Shown: positions 27,536 to 37,678, counted from the first letter of the stretch. The stretch: DNA of 64,000 nt from Roseospira navarrensis (GCF_009601025.1 NZ_WIVE01000005.1:1-64000), one strand, 5' to 3'. Numbers and translations are program-made. Notes: generated from the letters alone by a model not told the origin.

Positions 27536-30500
27536 ATGGCTGCCGACACCACTACGACACCGGGCCCCGCCCCGGCGCCCGCCGCCGCCGCGAGCAGTGA
27601 TCGTCAGATCCTGGACGACCTGACCGCACTCGCCTCCAATCGCCCGCAGGATGACGGCGAGGCCGACCTGCACGAGGCCGTGGGCGCCGCCCTGGACGGC
27701 GACGATGCGCGGGCCCACGAGAACATCCATCAGGGCAGCCAGACCAGCGTCTTCACCGGCGCCGATCCGGATGTGGAAACGGGTGTGCTTGAGGCCCGCG
27801 CGCTCGACGCGCGGGACCCGGCCCCGGTGACGCCCGGTCTGGAGATCCCGCCGGGTGCGCGGCCCGAAGGCGCCGACGGTGCGCAGGGGACGGGGCCGGG
27901 TGCCCCGGGCGCCGAGGACAGGGGCGCCGGCCCGGAGACGGTTGCGCGCGGCCTGGCGGGCGGCTTCGATGAGGCGGGGGGCGTTCAGGCGTTCGTGCCC
28001 GGGGTTGCGGCGAGGGTTCCGCCCGCGACCGCCGGGTCCGTGGCGGAGGGCCGGTTGCGGCCGGCCGACGACGCGGCGGGCGCAGGCGCGGGGGGTGGCG
28101 CTGGTGTGGATCCGCTCGCGGGGGCTGCGGGCGACAGCCCGAACCCCGCGTCCGATGACGCGCCGGACGGCCCTGACGATCCCTTCGGGACCGAGGACCC
28201 GCGCGAAACCGCCGGACCGGGCCCGGATGGCCCGGCGCTGAACCAAGGTCCGGTTGGGGCCGATGACATTCTGTCGTCAACCGAGGACACGGCGGTGACC
28301 TACGCGGCCGCCGATCTGCTGGCGAACGATACCGACGTGGACGGCGATGCGCTGGCCCTCACCGACGTGTCCAACGCGGTGGGCGGCACGGTCTCGCTCA
28401 ACGCCGACGGCGATGTGGTGTTCACGCCGGACGCGGACTTCCATGGCGAAGCGACGTTCGACTACACCGTCTCGGATGGCCAGGGCGGGACGTCTACCGC
28501 GACCGTCACGGTGGATGTGGCGGCAGTGAACGACGGCCCGGTGGCGGCGGACGATGCCCAGACCGCGACCGAGGACACGGCGGTGACGTATTCGGCCGCC
28601 GATCTGCTGGCGAACGATACCGACGTGGATGGCGATGCGCTGACCATCACGGATGTCTCGAACGCCGTGGGCGGCTCGGTGAGCCTGAATGCCGACGGCG
28701 ATGTGGTGTTCACGCCGGATGCCGACTTCAACGGTGAGGCCACCTTCGACTACACCGTCTCGGATGGCCAGGGCGGCACCTCGACCGCGACCGTCACGGT
28801 GGATGTGGCGGCAGTGAACGACGGCCCGGTGGCGGCGGACGACGCCCAGACCGCGACCGAGGACACGGCGGTGACGTATGCCGCCGCCGACCTGCTGGCG
28901 AACGATACCGACGTGGACGGCGATGCGCTGACCCTCACGGATGTCTCGAACGCGGTCGGTGGCACGGTGTCGCTCAACGCCGACGGCGATGTGGTGTTCA
29001 CGCCGGATGCCGACTTCAACGGTGAGGCCACCTTCGACTACACCGTCTCGGATGGCCAGGGCGGGACCAGCACGGCCACCGTCACGGTGGACGTGGCGGC
29101 AGTGAACGACGGCCCGGTGATCGAGGGCCTGCGGGACTCGGTCCGGATCACCGACGTCTCGGACCTGACCTACAATCACGACTTCGGCACCAACGCCAGT
29201 TTCCCGGACCTGTCGGAAGACCGGCGACTCGATGCCGACGAGGTCAACGGCGTCGATCCGGATGCCTTGACCCTGCAGCACGACCACGACGTGACCGTGA
29301 CCTTCGTCAGCGAGGGCGCCGGGTATCACAATACCCTGGGCTGGTATGTCGTCGAAGAGGACGGGACGATCAACAACCCGCAGATCGTCTACGGCGATGC
29401 CACCGACACGGTTGTCGCGGCGAACGGGACCGAAACCGTGACCCTGACGCCGCCGGACGGCGGCTTCGAGGGCAAGACCATCGGCTTCTTCCTGATCGGC
29501 AACGGGCACAACAAGAACAAGAACAGCGATTTCTGGGACGACGCCGCCAACAACGAGGGCGGCCGCCTGGCCTTCGTCGATGAGAACGGCGACCCGGCGA
29601 CCACCAGCACCGACACGCCGAAGCTGGTGTTCATCCAGGAAGACGGCAGCGTCCATACGGTCAAGTCCCAGGGCGGCATCTACCACTCGGTGGCCGCCAA
29701 CGAGACCACGGCGCTCAATCCGGACAACGAACAGCACGCCATCAGCGGCGTCACGCCGGACGGCGACAGTCTGATGGTGGGCTTCGAGGACCTGAAGGGC
29801 CTGGGCGACCACGATTACAACGATCTGGTGTTCACGGTGAACGTGGGGGCGGACAACGCCCGCCAGATGGTGGCCACCGCCGTGGCCCCGGACATCCAGG
29901 TGTCCGACCTGGACAGCCCCACCCTGATGTCGGCCGAGGCCCGCATCAGCGAGGGCATGCAGCCGGGCGACGAACTGCACGTGGACGGGCTCACGGTCAA
30001 CGAGGACGGCACCATCGGCGACACCGGCATCTCGCTGGACGTTGTCGAAGACGAGGGCGGCTATGCCCTGAAGTTCACGGGCGAGGCCGACGAGGCCACC
30101 TACACCGACGTGCTGGCCCGGGTGAAGCTGCAGAACAGCGGAGAAACCCCGGAGACCGGCGACCGCGTGGTCTCGTTCACCGTCAGCGACGGGGAGGACT
30201 CGACCACCGATCACGCCACGGTGCGGGTCGTGGACGGAACCGAGGACACCGGCGCCGAGGGCAGCGACCCCGGGGGAGCCGCCCAGGACAGCAACGAGCC
30301 GGCCCCGCCGCCGGCCGATCCGGACGTGACGTTCACGCTCGACAACAGCGGCACGTCGACCCCGGATTATGCCGGCGACGATGTGGTGACCGTGACCGAA
30401 AGCGACGATGATGTCGCGAACCCCTGGGGCGCGATCAACGCCGATACTCAACTGGCCGACAGTGACGGCGACGGCGCGTCCATCGGCGTGGACCGCTGGA

Positions 30501-32839
30501 ACAGTGCCAAAAGCGTGCGTGCCGAGGGCGAGGCCGGCGCGGACGTGACCATCGACAACTTCGTGCGCGCCGATGTGGACCTGAGCGAGGGGACCGGCGA
30601 CAGCACGGTGACCATCGACGACGCCAAACGCGGATCGGTCGAAACCGCCGATGGCGACGATGTCGTGGACATCGACGCCCGGACCAACGGGTCCGGCTGG
30701 GACAACACCTTTACGGTGGACACCGGGGCCGGTGATGACACCATCACCGGGACGGGCGACGATGGCCAAACGCACTTCAACATCAAGACCGGCGAGGGCG
30801 CCGATTCCGTCACCCTGGACGGCCAGTCGGCCTCCGCCACCGTCGTCACCGAGGACGCCGCCACCATCAACGTCTCCGGCGCCGATACGGTTGATGTCAC
30901 CACCGGCGAGAGCTTCCAGACCCGCGAGACGTCTTCCGGGAAAGACTACAAGGTCTACGACGACAACAGCATCACCGTGGACGACGCCGAGGAGACCGCC
31001 GTTCACACCGGGCGCGGCGACGATACCATTACGGTGAGCGCCAACGGCGAGGGCACGGACACCGTCTTCGTGGACAGCGGCCACGGCAGCGACACCATCA
31101 ACATCACGGGCGAGGGCGGTGAAACCCACATCACGGTGGACGGTGGCTATGGTCGCGACAGCGTCACCCTGGACGGTGCCTACGGCTCATCCGAAGTCCA
31201 CCTGGACGGCGGCACCGCCTGGACGAAGAGTGACGGCACCGTGGTGCGCAAGGATAACCTGACCGAGGACACGGCAACCCGCGCCCACGACGATACCTTC
31301 GCGGGCGGCGTCGGTGACGATCTGGTGACCGGCGGCGGCGGTGATGACGTCCTTGACGGTGGCGACGGCGATGATCGGCTGTTCGGCGATAGCGGAGAGG
31401 ACACCCTGGCCGGCGGCCGCAATGACGACCGCCTGTCCGGCGGAAAGGGCACCGATACCGCCATTTTCCGCGGTCCGGTCGAGGACTACGACATCACCGT
31501 CAACGAAGACGGCACCATCACCGTGGCCGACCAGGTTGCGGACCGCGACGGCACAGACATCCTGGACGGCATTGAGACGCTCCAGTTCGGCGACACCACC
31601 CTGGACCAGGACGGTCTGACCGATCTGCTGGCGGCGCGCGAGGCCGCCGATCAACCGAGTCCGTTCGCGGGCACGACGGTGACCATCGACACCTCCAACT
31701 ACGACAGCACCGATCAGGGTTTCGCGATCAAGGCCATCAATATCGATGCCGACGGCAATCGCACGGAAGCGCTGGCGGACAACGTCTCGCACAGCAAGCA
31801 TGGGTTGGGGGCGAACGGCAACAACGCCTCCGGTCCAGCCAGCCAGATCGGCTATGACGCTGACAGCGGCCAGGGCGAGGCCCTGGTGATCGAACTGGAC
31901 GCCCCGGCCAGCTCGGCGACGGCGACCTTTACCCGCGCCTTCGCCAACGAGGCCGGCGGAGAACAGGTCCGTTGGGAGGCCTACAAGGACGGCGAAAAGG
32001 TTGGCGAGGGCAACGAGACGGCCGAGAGCGGTCACTCCGGCGCGGTCACCATCGAAAGCGACGGCGCGGTCTTCGACGAAATCCGCTTTGTCGGTGACAC
32101 ATACGCCGACGGCGCGGTGGCCGGTAACGGCGACGCCTCCGACTTCATGGTTCAGTCCGTCGAGGTCAACTTCGCCGATGCCGAGGAGCTGGCGGCCGCA
32201 GACGCCAGTGGTCGCGGTCCGCACAGCGGCCCCGGTGACATCATGCGGGGCACGGACTTCCAGCGTCCAGGGGTGGCTCAGAGAGAAGAAACCGTTTCCG
32301 AGGCCGAAGCCACGACGCTGACCGACGGCAAGGACTCCGTGGATTACAGCGACGCGGACGCCGGGGTGGTCGTCGATGCCCTGGACGGCAAGGATACCGT
32401 GATCGGCTCGGACCACGACGACCACATCTCGGGCGGCGGCAGCAAGGACATGCTGTCCGGCGGCGCGGGCAACGACACCCTGCTGGGTGGCGAGGGCAAG
32501 GACACCCTCTTCGGCGGCGACGGCAACGACATCCTGAAGGGCGGCGCGGCCAACGACGACGCGTTCGGCGAAGCGGGCGATGACCTGTTCCTGTTCGGGC
32601 AAGGCGACGAGGGTGACAGTTTCGACGGCGGCGAGGGCTGGACCGACACCGTCGTGCTGGAGGGGGTCACCGGCGCTCCGGGCGATCCGGACGCGGACTG
32701 GACCCTGCAAGTGGAAGGCGGCGTGACCTGGCAGCAGGACGGCAACGCCCTGGAGTTCGACGAGGAGGCCTCCGGCACCGTCACGCTGGAGGACGGCAGC
32801 GAACTGGCCTTTGCGAACGTCGAACGGATCGAGTGGTAG
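27536..32839 (+). CDS. Giant RTX/cadherin-like secreted surface protein
   Basis: At 1,767 residues this acidic, Asp/Gly-rich protein has no N-terminal signal, fitting type I secretion. From the N-terminus: a low-complexity Ala/Pro/Gly part (1–240); three nearly identical 96-residue cadherin-like repeats (about 245–530, each with TEDTAVTY and LLANDTDVDGDAL); a DUF4114-like region ending in GDHDYNDLVFTV near 770; a Thr/Asp-rich beta region; and two blocks of glycine-rich calcium-binding nonapeptides (about 1250–1310 and 1615–1695, GGxGxD). No transporter genes are adjacent. Start uncertain: ATG 27536 was chosen; in-frame ATG 27482 has AAGGGAG too close. Likely an adhesin or biofilm protein. Confidence 0.85.
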   Translation: MAADTTTTPGPAPAPAAAASSDRQILDDLTALASNRPQDDGEADLHEAVGAALDGDDARAHENIHQGSQTSVFTGADPDVETGVLEARALDARDPAPVTPGLEIPPGARPEGADGAQGTGPGAPGAEDRGAGPETVARGLAGGFDEAGGVQAFVPGVAARVPPATAGSVAEGRLRPADDAAGAGAGGGAGVDPLAGAAGDSPNPASDDAPDGPDDPFGTEDPRETAGPGPDGPALNQGPVGADDILSSTEDTAVTYAAADLLANDTDVDGDALALTDVSNAVGGTVSLNADGDVVFTPDADFHGEATFDYTVSDGQGGTSTATVTVDVAAVNDGPVAADDAQTATEDTAVTYSAADLLANDTDVDGDALTITDVSNAVGGSVSLNADGDVVFTPDADFNGEATFDYTVSDGQGGTSTATVTVDVAAVNDGPVAADDAQTATEDTAVTYAAADLLANDTDVDGDALTLTDVSNAVGGTVSLNADGDVVFTPDADFNGEATFDYTVSDGQGGTSTATVTVDVAAVNDGPVIEGLRDSVRITDVSDLTYNHDFGTNASFPDLSEDRRLDADEVNGVDPDALTLQHDHDVTVTFVSEGAGYHNTLGWYVVEEDGTINNPQIVYGDATDTVVAANGTETVTLTPPDGGFEGKTIGFFLIGNGHNKNKNSDFWDDAANNEGGRLAFVDENGDPATTSTDTPKLVFIQEDGSVHTVKSQGGIYHSVAANETTALNPDNEQHAISGVTPDGDSLMVGFEDLKGLGDHDYNDLVFTVNVGADNARQMVATAVAPDIQVSDLDSPTLMSAEARISEGMQPGDELHVDGLTVNEDGTIGDTGISLDVVEDEGGYALKFTGEADEATYTDVLARVKLQNSGETPETGDRVVSFTVSDGEDSTTDHATVRVVDGTEDTGAEGSDPGGAAQDSNEPAPPPADPDVTFTLDNSGTSTPDYAGDDVVTVTESDDDVANPWGAINADTQLADSDGDGASIGVDRWNSAKSVRAEGEAGADVTIDNFVRADVDLSEGTGDSTVTIDDAKRGSVETADGDDVVDIDARTNGSGWDNTFTVDTGAGDDTITGTGDDGQTHFNIKTGEGADSVTLDGQSASATVVTEDAATINVSGADTVDVTTGESFQTRETSSGKDYKVYDDNSITVDDAEETAVHTGRGDDTITVSANGEGTDTVFVDSGHGSDTINITGEGGETHITVDGGYGRDSVTLDGAYGSSEVHLDGGTAWTKSDGTVVRKDNLTEDTATRAHDDTFAGGVGDDLVTGGGGDDVLDGGDGDDRLFGDSGEDTLAGGRNDDRLSGGKGTDTAIFRGPVEDYDITVNEDGTITVADQVADRDGTDILDGIETLQFGDTTLDQDGLTDLLAAREAADQPSPFAGTTVTIDTSNYDSTDQGFAIKAINIDADGNRTEALADNVSHSKHGLGANGNNASGPASQIGYDADSGQGEALVIELDAPASSATATFTRAFANEAGGEQVRWEAYKDGEKVGEGNETAESGHSGAVTIESDGAVFDEIRFVGDTYADGAVAGNGDASDFMVQSVEVNFADAEELAAADASGRGPHSGPGDIMRGTDFQRPGVAQREETVSEAEATTLTDGKDSVDYSDADAGVVVDALDGKDTVIGSDHDDHISGGGSKDMLSGGAGNDTLLGGEGKDTLFGGDGNDILKGGAANDDAFGEAGDDLFLFGQGDEGDSFDGGEGWTDTVVLEGVTGAPGDPDADWTLQVEGGVTWQQDGNALEFDEEASGTVTLEDGSELAFANVERIEW
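28283..29146 (+). repeat. Three tandem 288-bp repeats inside the RTX protein gene
   Basis: GAGGACACGGCGGTGAC recurs at 28283, 28571 and 28859, exactly 288 bp apart, and the intervening DNA is nearly identical, including synonymous positions. Each unit encodes one 96-residue cadherin-like domain. The high DNA identity suggests recent duplication or gene conversion, so copy number may vary between strains. Confidence 0.9.
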
Positions 32840-32886
32840 CGGCGGAGGTCGTGGACCGGACACGTCCGGTTCACGGCCGAACCGGG

Positions 32887-34215
32887 TCACAAAGGAAACT
32901 GCAGCCGCACCCTTAACCCACCCAGGGGACCATCCAGCAGGGCGATATCCCCCCCCATGCCCCGCACCAGATCGCGCGCGATGGTCAGGCCCAGGCCCAT
33001 GCCGCCGGTCTTGAGGTTGCGCGAGGTCTCCAGCCGCTGGAAGGCCTTGAACACGGCTTCGCGCTGCTCCGGCGGAATGCCGGGGCCATCGTCGTCCACC
33101 GTGATTTCGGCGTACTCCCCGCCCGGACAGGCGCGCACATCCACGCGGGTCCCGTGGCGCACCGCATTGCCGATGATGTTGCCCACACAGCGCTCGAACG
33201 CCTGCCGTTTCAGCGGCAGGATGATCGCCTGCGGGACGGACAGGGCGATCCGACCCCCGGCCCGCCGATGGCGCTCCACCACCTCCTCCAGCAGGGCGCC
33301 CAGGTCCGTTGTCTGGGCCGTCTCGGTGCCGGTGCCCCGGGCGAAGTCCAGATAGGCCTCGATCATGCGCTCCATCTCGCCGATGTCGGCGCGCAGGGTG
33401 TCCACGCCGTCCACGCCCTCCATCATCGCGAGTTGCAGCTTCATGCGGGTCAGGGGAGTCCGCAGGTCGTGGGAGACGCCCGCCAGCATGCCGGTGCGCT
33501 GGTCGATCTGGCGGCGGATGCGCTCGCGCATGGCGTTGAAGGCGCGCGCGGCCTGTCGCACCTCGGTGGCCCCGGCGATCTTGAGGTTGGGCGCCTCGCG
33601 GCCCTTGCCGAAGGCGTCGGCGGCCCGCGCCAGCCGCAGCATGGGCCGGACCTGGTTGCGCATGAAGATGGCCGCCACCCCGAACAGCACGATGGACGAA
33701 CTGGCGACCCAGAACACGAACAGGAAGATGGTCTCGGTGAACAGCCGCTCCTTGGACAGCTCGACCGACAACAGCCCGTCCGGCACCCGCATGTGGACGG
33801 TCAGGAAATCCTCGCCCGGGCGGGCGTCGATGACGAACGGGTAGGGGATGTAGCTGCCCATGCGCCGCGCCAGGGCGCGTTCGATCGGGTCGCTGTTCTG
33901 CGGCGGGATCTCCGGCAGGCGGGCGCCGGGGGTCACGGTGAACACCAGCCCCTGCGTGATGCGGGCCACGCTGAAGGCCCATTCCTGCATGGCCTCGCCC
34001 GGGTAGGTGTGGATGAGCCGGGCGATCAGGCCGATTTCGGTGGCCACGGCGGTGTTCAGCCGCCGCGAGACCAGATCCCAATGCCGATCGAAGAACACCC
34101 AGGTGGTGATGATCTGCAGCAGCAGCAGCGGAATGACGATGATGAGCAGCGAACGGCCCATCAGGTCGCGCGGGACCAGACGCTTGATGAGGCGGAAGGG
34201 TCGGAACCAGCCCAT
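32887..34215 (-). CDS. EnvZ-type sensor histidine kinase
   Basis: The 442-residue inner-membrane kinase has a TM helix at about 21–42, a periplasmic sensor of about 125 residues, a second TM at about 165–186, a HAMP domain, and the DHp/CA core. Core motifs are complete: SHDLRTPLTRMK with the phosphorylated His, GNIIGNAVRHG (N box), DDDGPGIPPEQ (G1) and GMGLGLTIARD (G2). It lies 3 bp after the stop of the OmpR-like regulator gene and is surely its partner. The signal is unknown; EnvZ-like proteins often respond to osmotic or pH changes. Confidence 0.92.
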   Translation of the reverse strand: MGWFRPFRLIKRLVPRDLMGRSLLIIVIPLLLLQIITTWVFFDRHWDLVSRRLNTAVATEIGLIARLIHTYPGEAMQEWAFSVARITQGLVFTVTPGARLPEIPPQNSDPIERALARRMGSYIPYPFVIDARPGEDFLTVHMRVPDGLLSVELSKERLFTETIFLFVFWVASSSIVLFGVAAIFMRNQVRPMLRLARAADAFGKGREAPNLKIAGATEVRQAARAFNAMRERIRRQIDQRTGMLAGVSHDLRTPLTRMKLQLAMMEGVDGVDTLRADIGEMERMIEAYLDFARGTGTETAQTTDLGALLEEVVERHRRAGGRIALSVPQAIILPLKRQAFERCVGNIIGNAVRHGTRVDVRACPGGEYAEITVDDDGPGIPPEQREAVFKAFQRLETSRNLKTGGMGLGLTIARDLVRGMGGDIALLDGPLGGLRVRLQFPL

Positions 34216-34218
34216 GGC

Positions 34219-34974
34219 TCAGTCCGGCCGCAGCAGATAGCCGCGCCCCCGCACGGTCTGCAGGTAGCGCGGCACCTTCTGGTCAGGCTCCAGCTTGCGG
34301 CGCAGGCGGGTCACCTGCACGTCCACGCCCCGGGGGTTGGCGCCGGTGCCGGTCATCTCGGCCAGATCCTCGCGCGAGATCACGGTGCCGGCATGACGCG
34401 CCATCACCATCAGAAGCTGCGTCTCGGTGGTGGTCAGGCGCACGGGCACGCCGTCGCGGGTGAGCGATTCCCGGCGCAGGTCCAGTTCCAGCGGGCCGAA
34501 GCGCAGCGGGGCCGGACCGTTGGGGGCGGCGGCCGGGCTTTCGTCGGCGCGGCCCCGGTCGGTCACCCGGCGCAGGATGCCGGTGATCCGCAGCAGCAAC
34601 TCGCGCGGCTCGAAGGGCTTGGGCAGGTAGTCGTCCGCGCCGGCCTCCAGTCCCTGGATGCGCGCTTCCGGGTCGCCCATCGCGGTCAGCATCAGGATGG
34701 GCACGGCATCGCTTTCGCGCAGCGAGCGGGTCAGGGACAGGCCGTCCTCGCCGGGCATCATGACATCCACCACCAGCAGGTCAAAGGTCAGGGTGGCGAG
34801 GCAGGCGCGCGCCTCTTCCGCGCCCGACGCGGCCGTGACCACGAACCCGTTGTCGGACAGATAGCGGGTCAGCAGTGTTCGCAGCCGCTCGTCATCATCG
34901 ACGACCAGGATGTGGGGCGCGTCCGCCACGTCGAGGCCGTCGAGCGGCTCCGGGCTGTCGGCGGCTGGCGTCAT
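34219..34974 (-). CDS. petR: OmpR/PetR-type response regulator
   Basis: The 251-residue regulator has a receiver domain (about 20–135; DDD acidic pocket, phosphoacceptor Asp in LLVVDVMMPGEDG, Lys in YLPKPFEPRELL) and an OmpR winged-helix domain (about 155–250, ending VPRYLQTVRGRGYLLRPD). It is translationally coupled (TCAT overlap) to the MarR gene before it. The order MarR–OmpR matches petP–petR of Rhodobacter capsulatus, where it is linked to cytochrome bc1 expression, though here a histidine kinase follows directly. The petR symbol is given by that analogy. Confidence 0.88.
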   Translation of the reverse strand: MTPAADSPEPLDGLDVADAPHILVVDDDERLRTLLTRYLSDNGFVVTAASGAEEARACLATLTFDLLVVDVMMPGEDGLSLTRSLRESDAVPILMLTAMGDPEARIQGLEAGADDYLPKPFEPRELLLRITGILRRVTDRGRADESPAAAPNGPAPLRFGPLELDLRRESLTRDGVPVRLTTTETQLLMVMARHAGTVISREDLAEMTGTGANPRGVDVQVTRLRRKLEPDQKVPRYLQTVRGRGYLLRPD

Positions 34975-35462
34975 CCGTCCCGCTCCCGGTCGAAGCGGCC
35001 CCGGTCCGGGGCGTCCATGATCCCCAGCATCACGGCGCGGAATCCCTGCACCGCCTCGGCGCCGGCCTCGCGGTAGGCGCGGGCGATGCGTTGGCGCTGG
35101 GCCTCGGTCAGTTGGCGTTCGATCTCCACCCCCTTGTCGGTCAGCTTCAACAGGCGCTGGCGGCGGTCTTCCGTGCCCTGATGCTGCACGATGAAGCCTT
35201 CGCGCACCAGTTGGCTGAGCACCCGGGACAGACTCTGCTTGGTGATCTTCAGGATCAGCAACAGCTCGCTGACCGAAATCATGGGGTGGCGACCGACGAA
35301 ATAGATCACCCGATGATGGGCGCGGCCGAAACCCAGGTGCGCCAGGATGGCGTCGGGCTCGCCGGTGAAGTCGCGGTAGGCGAAGAACAGCATCTCGATG
35401 GCCTGGCGCAACTCCTCCTCACGTAGGAAGAGTGGATTGGGGCCGGGTTTCAACTCTGTCAT
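34971..35462 (-). CDS. petP: MarR-family regulator, PetP-like
   Basis: The 163-residue MarR protein has the core AHHRVIYFVGRHPMISVSELL, KITKQSLSRVLSQLVREGFI (recognition helix) and the wing TEDRRQRLLKLT. It is the first gene of the MarR–OmpR–EnvZ unit. The upstream region contains repeated GACATAT-type elements (35523, 35544, and in reverse near 35578), which may be its own operator and could also influence the divergent aminotransferase gene. PetP of Rhodobacter capsulatus has the same arrangement. Confidence 0.82.
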   Translation of the reverse strand: MTELKPGPNPLFLREEELRQAIEMLFFAYRDFTGEPDAILAHLGFGRAHHRVIYFVGRHPMISVSELLLILKITKQSLSRVLSQLVREGFIVQHQGTEDRRQRLLKLTDKGVEIERQLTEAQRQRIARAYREAGAEAVQGFRAVMLGIMDAPDRGRFDRERDG

Positions 35463-35616
35463 CGGGGACGGTCCTCGCCGGAGGGGCTGTCATGCGGATG
35501 GGATACGGCAGCATTGCGTTGGACATATACGTCAGTCTTGTTGACATATTGCCCTAACGATGTTACCCAGTCCAGGTCATATACGGACATAATCCATCTC
35601 CCGGAGGCGACGACCC

Positions 35617-36531
35617 ATGGCAATCCTTCCTTTCGACGATCGCGACGGCCAGATCTGGCTCAACGGCGACATGATCGACTGGCGCGACGCCAAGGTGCAC
35701 GTGCTGACCCATGGCCTGCACTATGCCTCCGCGGTGTTCGAGGGGGAACGGGTGTACAACGGCTCGGTCTTCAAGCTTACCGAACATACCGAGCGGTTGC
35801 ACGAGTCGGCGCGTCTGATGGGGTTCGAGATCCCCTATTCGGTGGACGAGATCAACGCCGCCCACGACGTCGTGCTGAAGGCCAACGGCATCGTCGACGG
35901 CTATGTCCGCCCGATCGCCTGGCGCGGGTCGGAGATGATGGGGGTTTCGGCGCAGAAGAACCGCATCAACCTGGCCCTCGCGGCCTGGGAATGGCCGTCG
36001 TACTTCTCGCCCGAAGCGCGCATGGCCGGCATCAAGCTGGCGGTTTCCGACTGGCGCCGCCCCGATCCGCGCTGCGCGCCGGTGCACGCCAAGGCGGCCG
36101 GGCTGTACATGATCTGCACCCTGTCCAAGCACGAGGCCGAGCGTCAGGGCTTCCACGACGCCCTCATGCTCGACTGGCGCGGTCAGGTGGCGGAGGCCAC
36201 GGGGGCCAACATCTTCTTCCTGATGCCGGACGGCAAGCTGCACACGCCCGTCCCGGACTGCTTCCTGGACGGCATCACCCGGCGCACCGTCATCGATCTG
36301 GCGCGGGCGGCCGGCCTTGAGGTGGTCGAGCGCGTCATCATGCCCGAGGACATGGCCCAGGCGTCCGAGGTGTTCCTGACCGGCACCGCCGCCGAGGTCA
36401 CGCCGGTCGGGCAGATCGGGGACCTGACGTTCACGCCGGGCGAGGTGACCCGCACCCTGATCGCGGCCTATGACAAGGCCGTGGGGCGCACCAACGACCT
36501 GACGGCGGCGGCGTCCATTTCGGCGGCGTGA
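35617..36531 (+). CDS. ilvE: Branched-chain amino acid aminotransferase
   Basis: This PLP enzyme performs the last step of valine, leucine and isoleucine synthesis and the first of their breakdown. The 304-residue fold-type IV protein shows HVLTHGLHYASAVFEGER near the N-terminus, the PLP lysine in the block VHAKAAGLYMICTLSKHEAE, the conserved EATGANIFF segment and TGTAAEVTPV, which binds the PLP phosphate. A GGAGG site precedes ATG 35617. It is divergent from petP; this neighbourhood is frequent in related alphaproteobacteria. HMG-CoA lyase elsewhere in the window would act on leucine carbon leaving this step. Confidence 0.93.
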   Translation: MAILPFDDRDGQIWLNGDMIDWRDAKVHVLTHGLHYASAVFEGERVYNGSVFKLTEHTERLHESARLMGFEIPYSVDEINAAHDVVLKANGIVDGYVRPIAWRGSEMMGVSAQKNRINLALAAWEWPSYFSPEARMAGIKLAVSDWRRPDPRCAPVHAKAAGLYMICTLSKHEAERQGFHDALMLDWRGQVAEATGANIFFLMPDGKLHTPVPDCFLDGITRRTVIDLARAAGLEVVERVIMPEDMAQASEVFLTGTAAEVTPVGQIGDLTFTPGEVTRTLIAAYDKAVGRTNDLTAAASISAA

Positions 36532-36556
36532 TGCCGGCGGCTGGGGGGGGCGCGCG

Positions 36557-37615
36557 ATGGACCCGGCGCATGATCCGGGGTTGGCGGGGTTCCGCCTGCC
36601 CGCGGAGACCGAGGGGCATGTCCGCTGCTGGATGTGCTGGCCGTCCCGCCCCGCCACCTGGGGGGCGCATCTGGATGCGGCGCGCGACGCCTTCGCGGCG
36701 GTGGCCCGCGCCATCCGCGCGTTCGAGCCCGTCACCCTGGTCGCCCGGCCCGACGACGCCGCCGACGCCGCCCGGCGGTGCGGGGCCGACATCGAGGTGA
36801 TGCCCCATCCCATCGTGGACTGCTGGGCCCGCGACTCGGGACCCACCTTCGTGGTGGACGACGCCGGAACCAGCGTGGCCATCGACTGGGTGTTCAACGG
36901 CTGGGGCGGCAAGGCCCCGGATCTGGCCGCCGACGATGCGCTCGCGGCCGCCATCGCGGCGCGGGCCGGCGCGCGCGTGGTGCGGGCGCCTCTGGTCATG
37001 GAGGGCGGCGCCCTGTGCGCCGACGGCGAGGGCACGCTTCTGGTCACAGAGCAGTGCCTGCTCAACTCCAACCGGAATCCCGGCCTCGACCGCGCCGCCA
37101 TCGAGCGGCATCTGCGCGATCTGCTGGGCGTGGACACGGTGGTCTGGCTGCCGCACGGTCTGGCCGACGACGGCGATACCGACGGGCACGTGGACATGGT
37201 CGCCTGTTTCGCGCGGGCGGGTCTGGTGCTGATGGTGGAGCCGCCGCGCGATCCGGCGCATCCGGACCATGCGCGCCTGCGGGCGAACCTGGCGGCCCTT
37301 CAGGACGAGACCGACGCCTACGGCCGCCAGATCGACGTGCTGCCGCTGCCCTATGTGCCGGCCGCGACCGGCGTGGACGGCCGCCCGGTGGCGCGCTCCT
37401 ATGTGAATTTCTACGTCGCGGGCGGCGGCATCGTCATGCCCGGGTTCGGCCTCGACACGGACGCGCTGGCCCTGGAGATGGTGCGGGAGGCCTTCCCCTA
37501 TCACGACGTGGTCATGATGCCCGAGGGCGCTCTGATCGCGCGCGGCGGCGGCAACATCCACTGCATCACCCAGCAGGAACCGCACGCCCGCCCCAAGCCC
37601 GGCTGCGGCGGCTGA
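36557..37615 (+). CDS. aguA: Agmatine deiminase
   Basis: The enzyme hydrolyses agmatine to N-carbamoylputrescine and ammonia in putrescine synthesis or arginine/agmatine use. The 352-residue protein is a porphyromonas-type peptidylarginine deiminase relative. Motifs are IVDCWARDSGPTFVV, VMEGGALC, DTDGHVDMVACF (catalytic His and Asp) and GGGNIHCITQQEP with the catalytic Cys near the C-terminus. It follows ilvE by 25 bp. No N-carbamoylputrescine amidase gene is adjacent, so the pathway must be completed elsewhere. Confidence 0.92.
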   Translation: MDPAHDPGLAGFRLPAETEGHVRCWMCWPSRPATWGAHLDAARDAFAAVARAIRAFEPVTLVARPDDAADAARRCGADIEVMPHPIVDCWARDSGPTFVVDDAGTSVAIDWVFNGWGGKAPDLAADDALAAAIAARAGARVVRAPLVMEGGALCADGEGTLLVTEQCLLNSNRNPGLDRAAIERHLRDLLGVDTVVWLPHGLADDGDTDGHVDMVACFARAGLVLMVEPPRDPAHPDHARLRANLAALQDETDAYGRQIDVLPLPYVPAATGVDGRPVARSYVNFYVAGGGIVMPGFGLDTDALALEMVREAFPYHDVVMMPEGALIARGGGNIHCITQQEPHARPKPGCGG

Positions 37616-37678
37616 CCCTCGGCGATTGCCCGGCGCGGCCCGCTGGCTCATAGTGGAGCCGTAACGGAGGGTCGGGCC

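Noticed and set aside
28277-31129. Long minus-strand open frame opposite the RTX protein gene
   Set aside because: It is antisense to cadherin-like and calcium-binding repeats whose protein pattern is clear on the plus strand; the frame has no ribosome-binding site or domain.
31290-32620. Short tandem GGCGGCGACGGC-like repeats that could be taken for a CRISPR or minisatellite
   Set aside because: They are in frame and encode RTX calcium-binding nonapeptides; there are no unique spacers of constant length.
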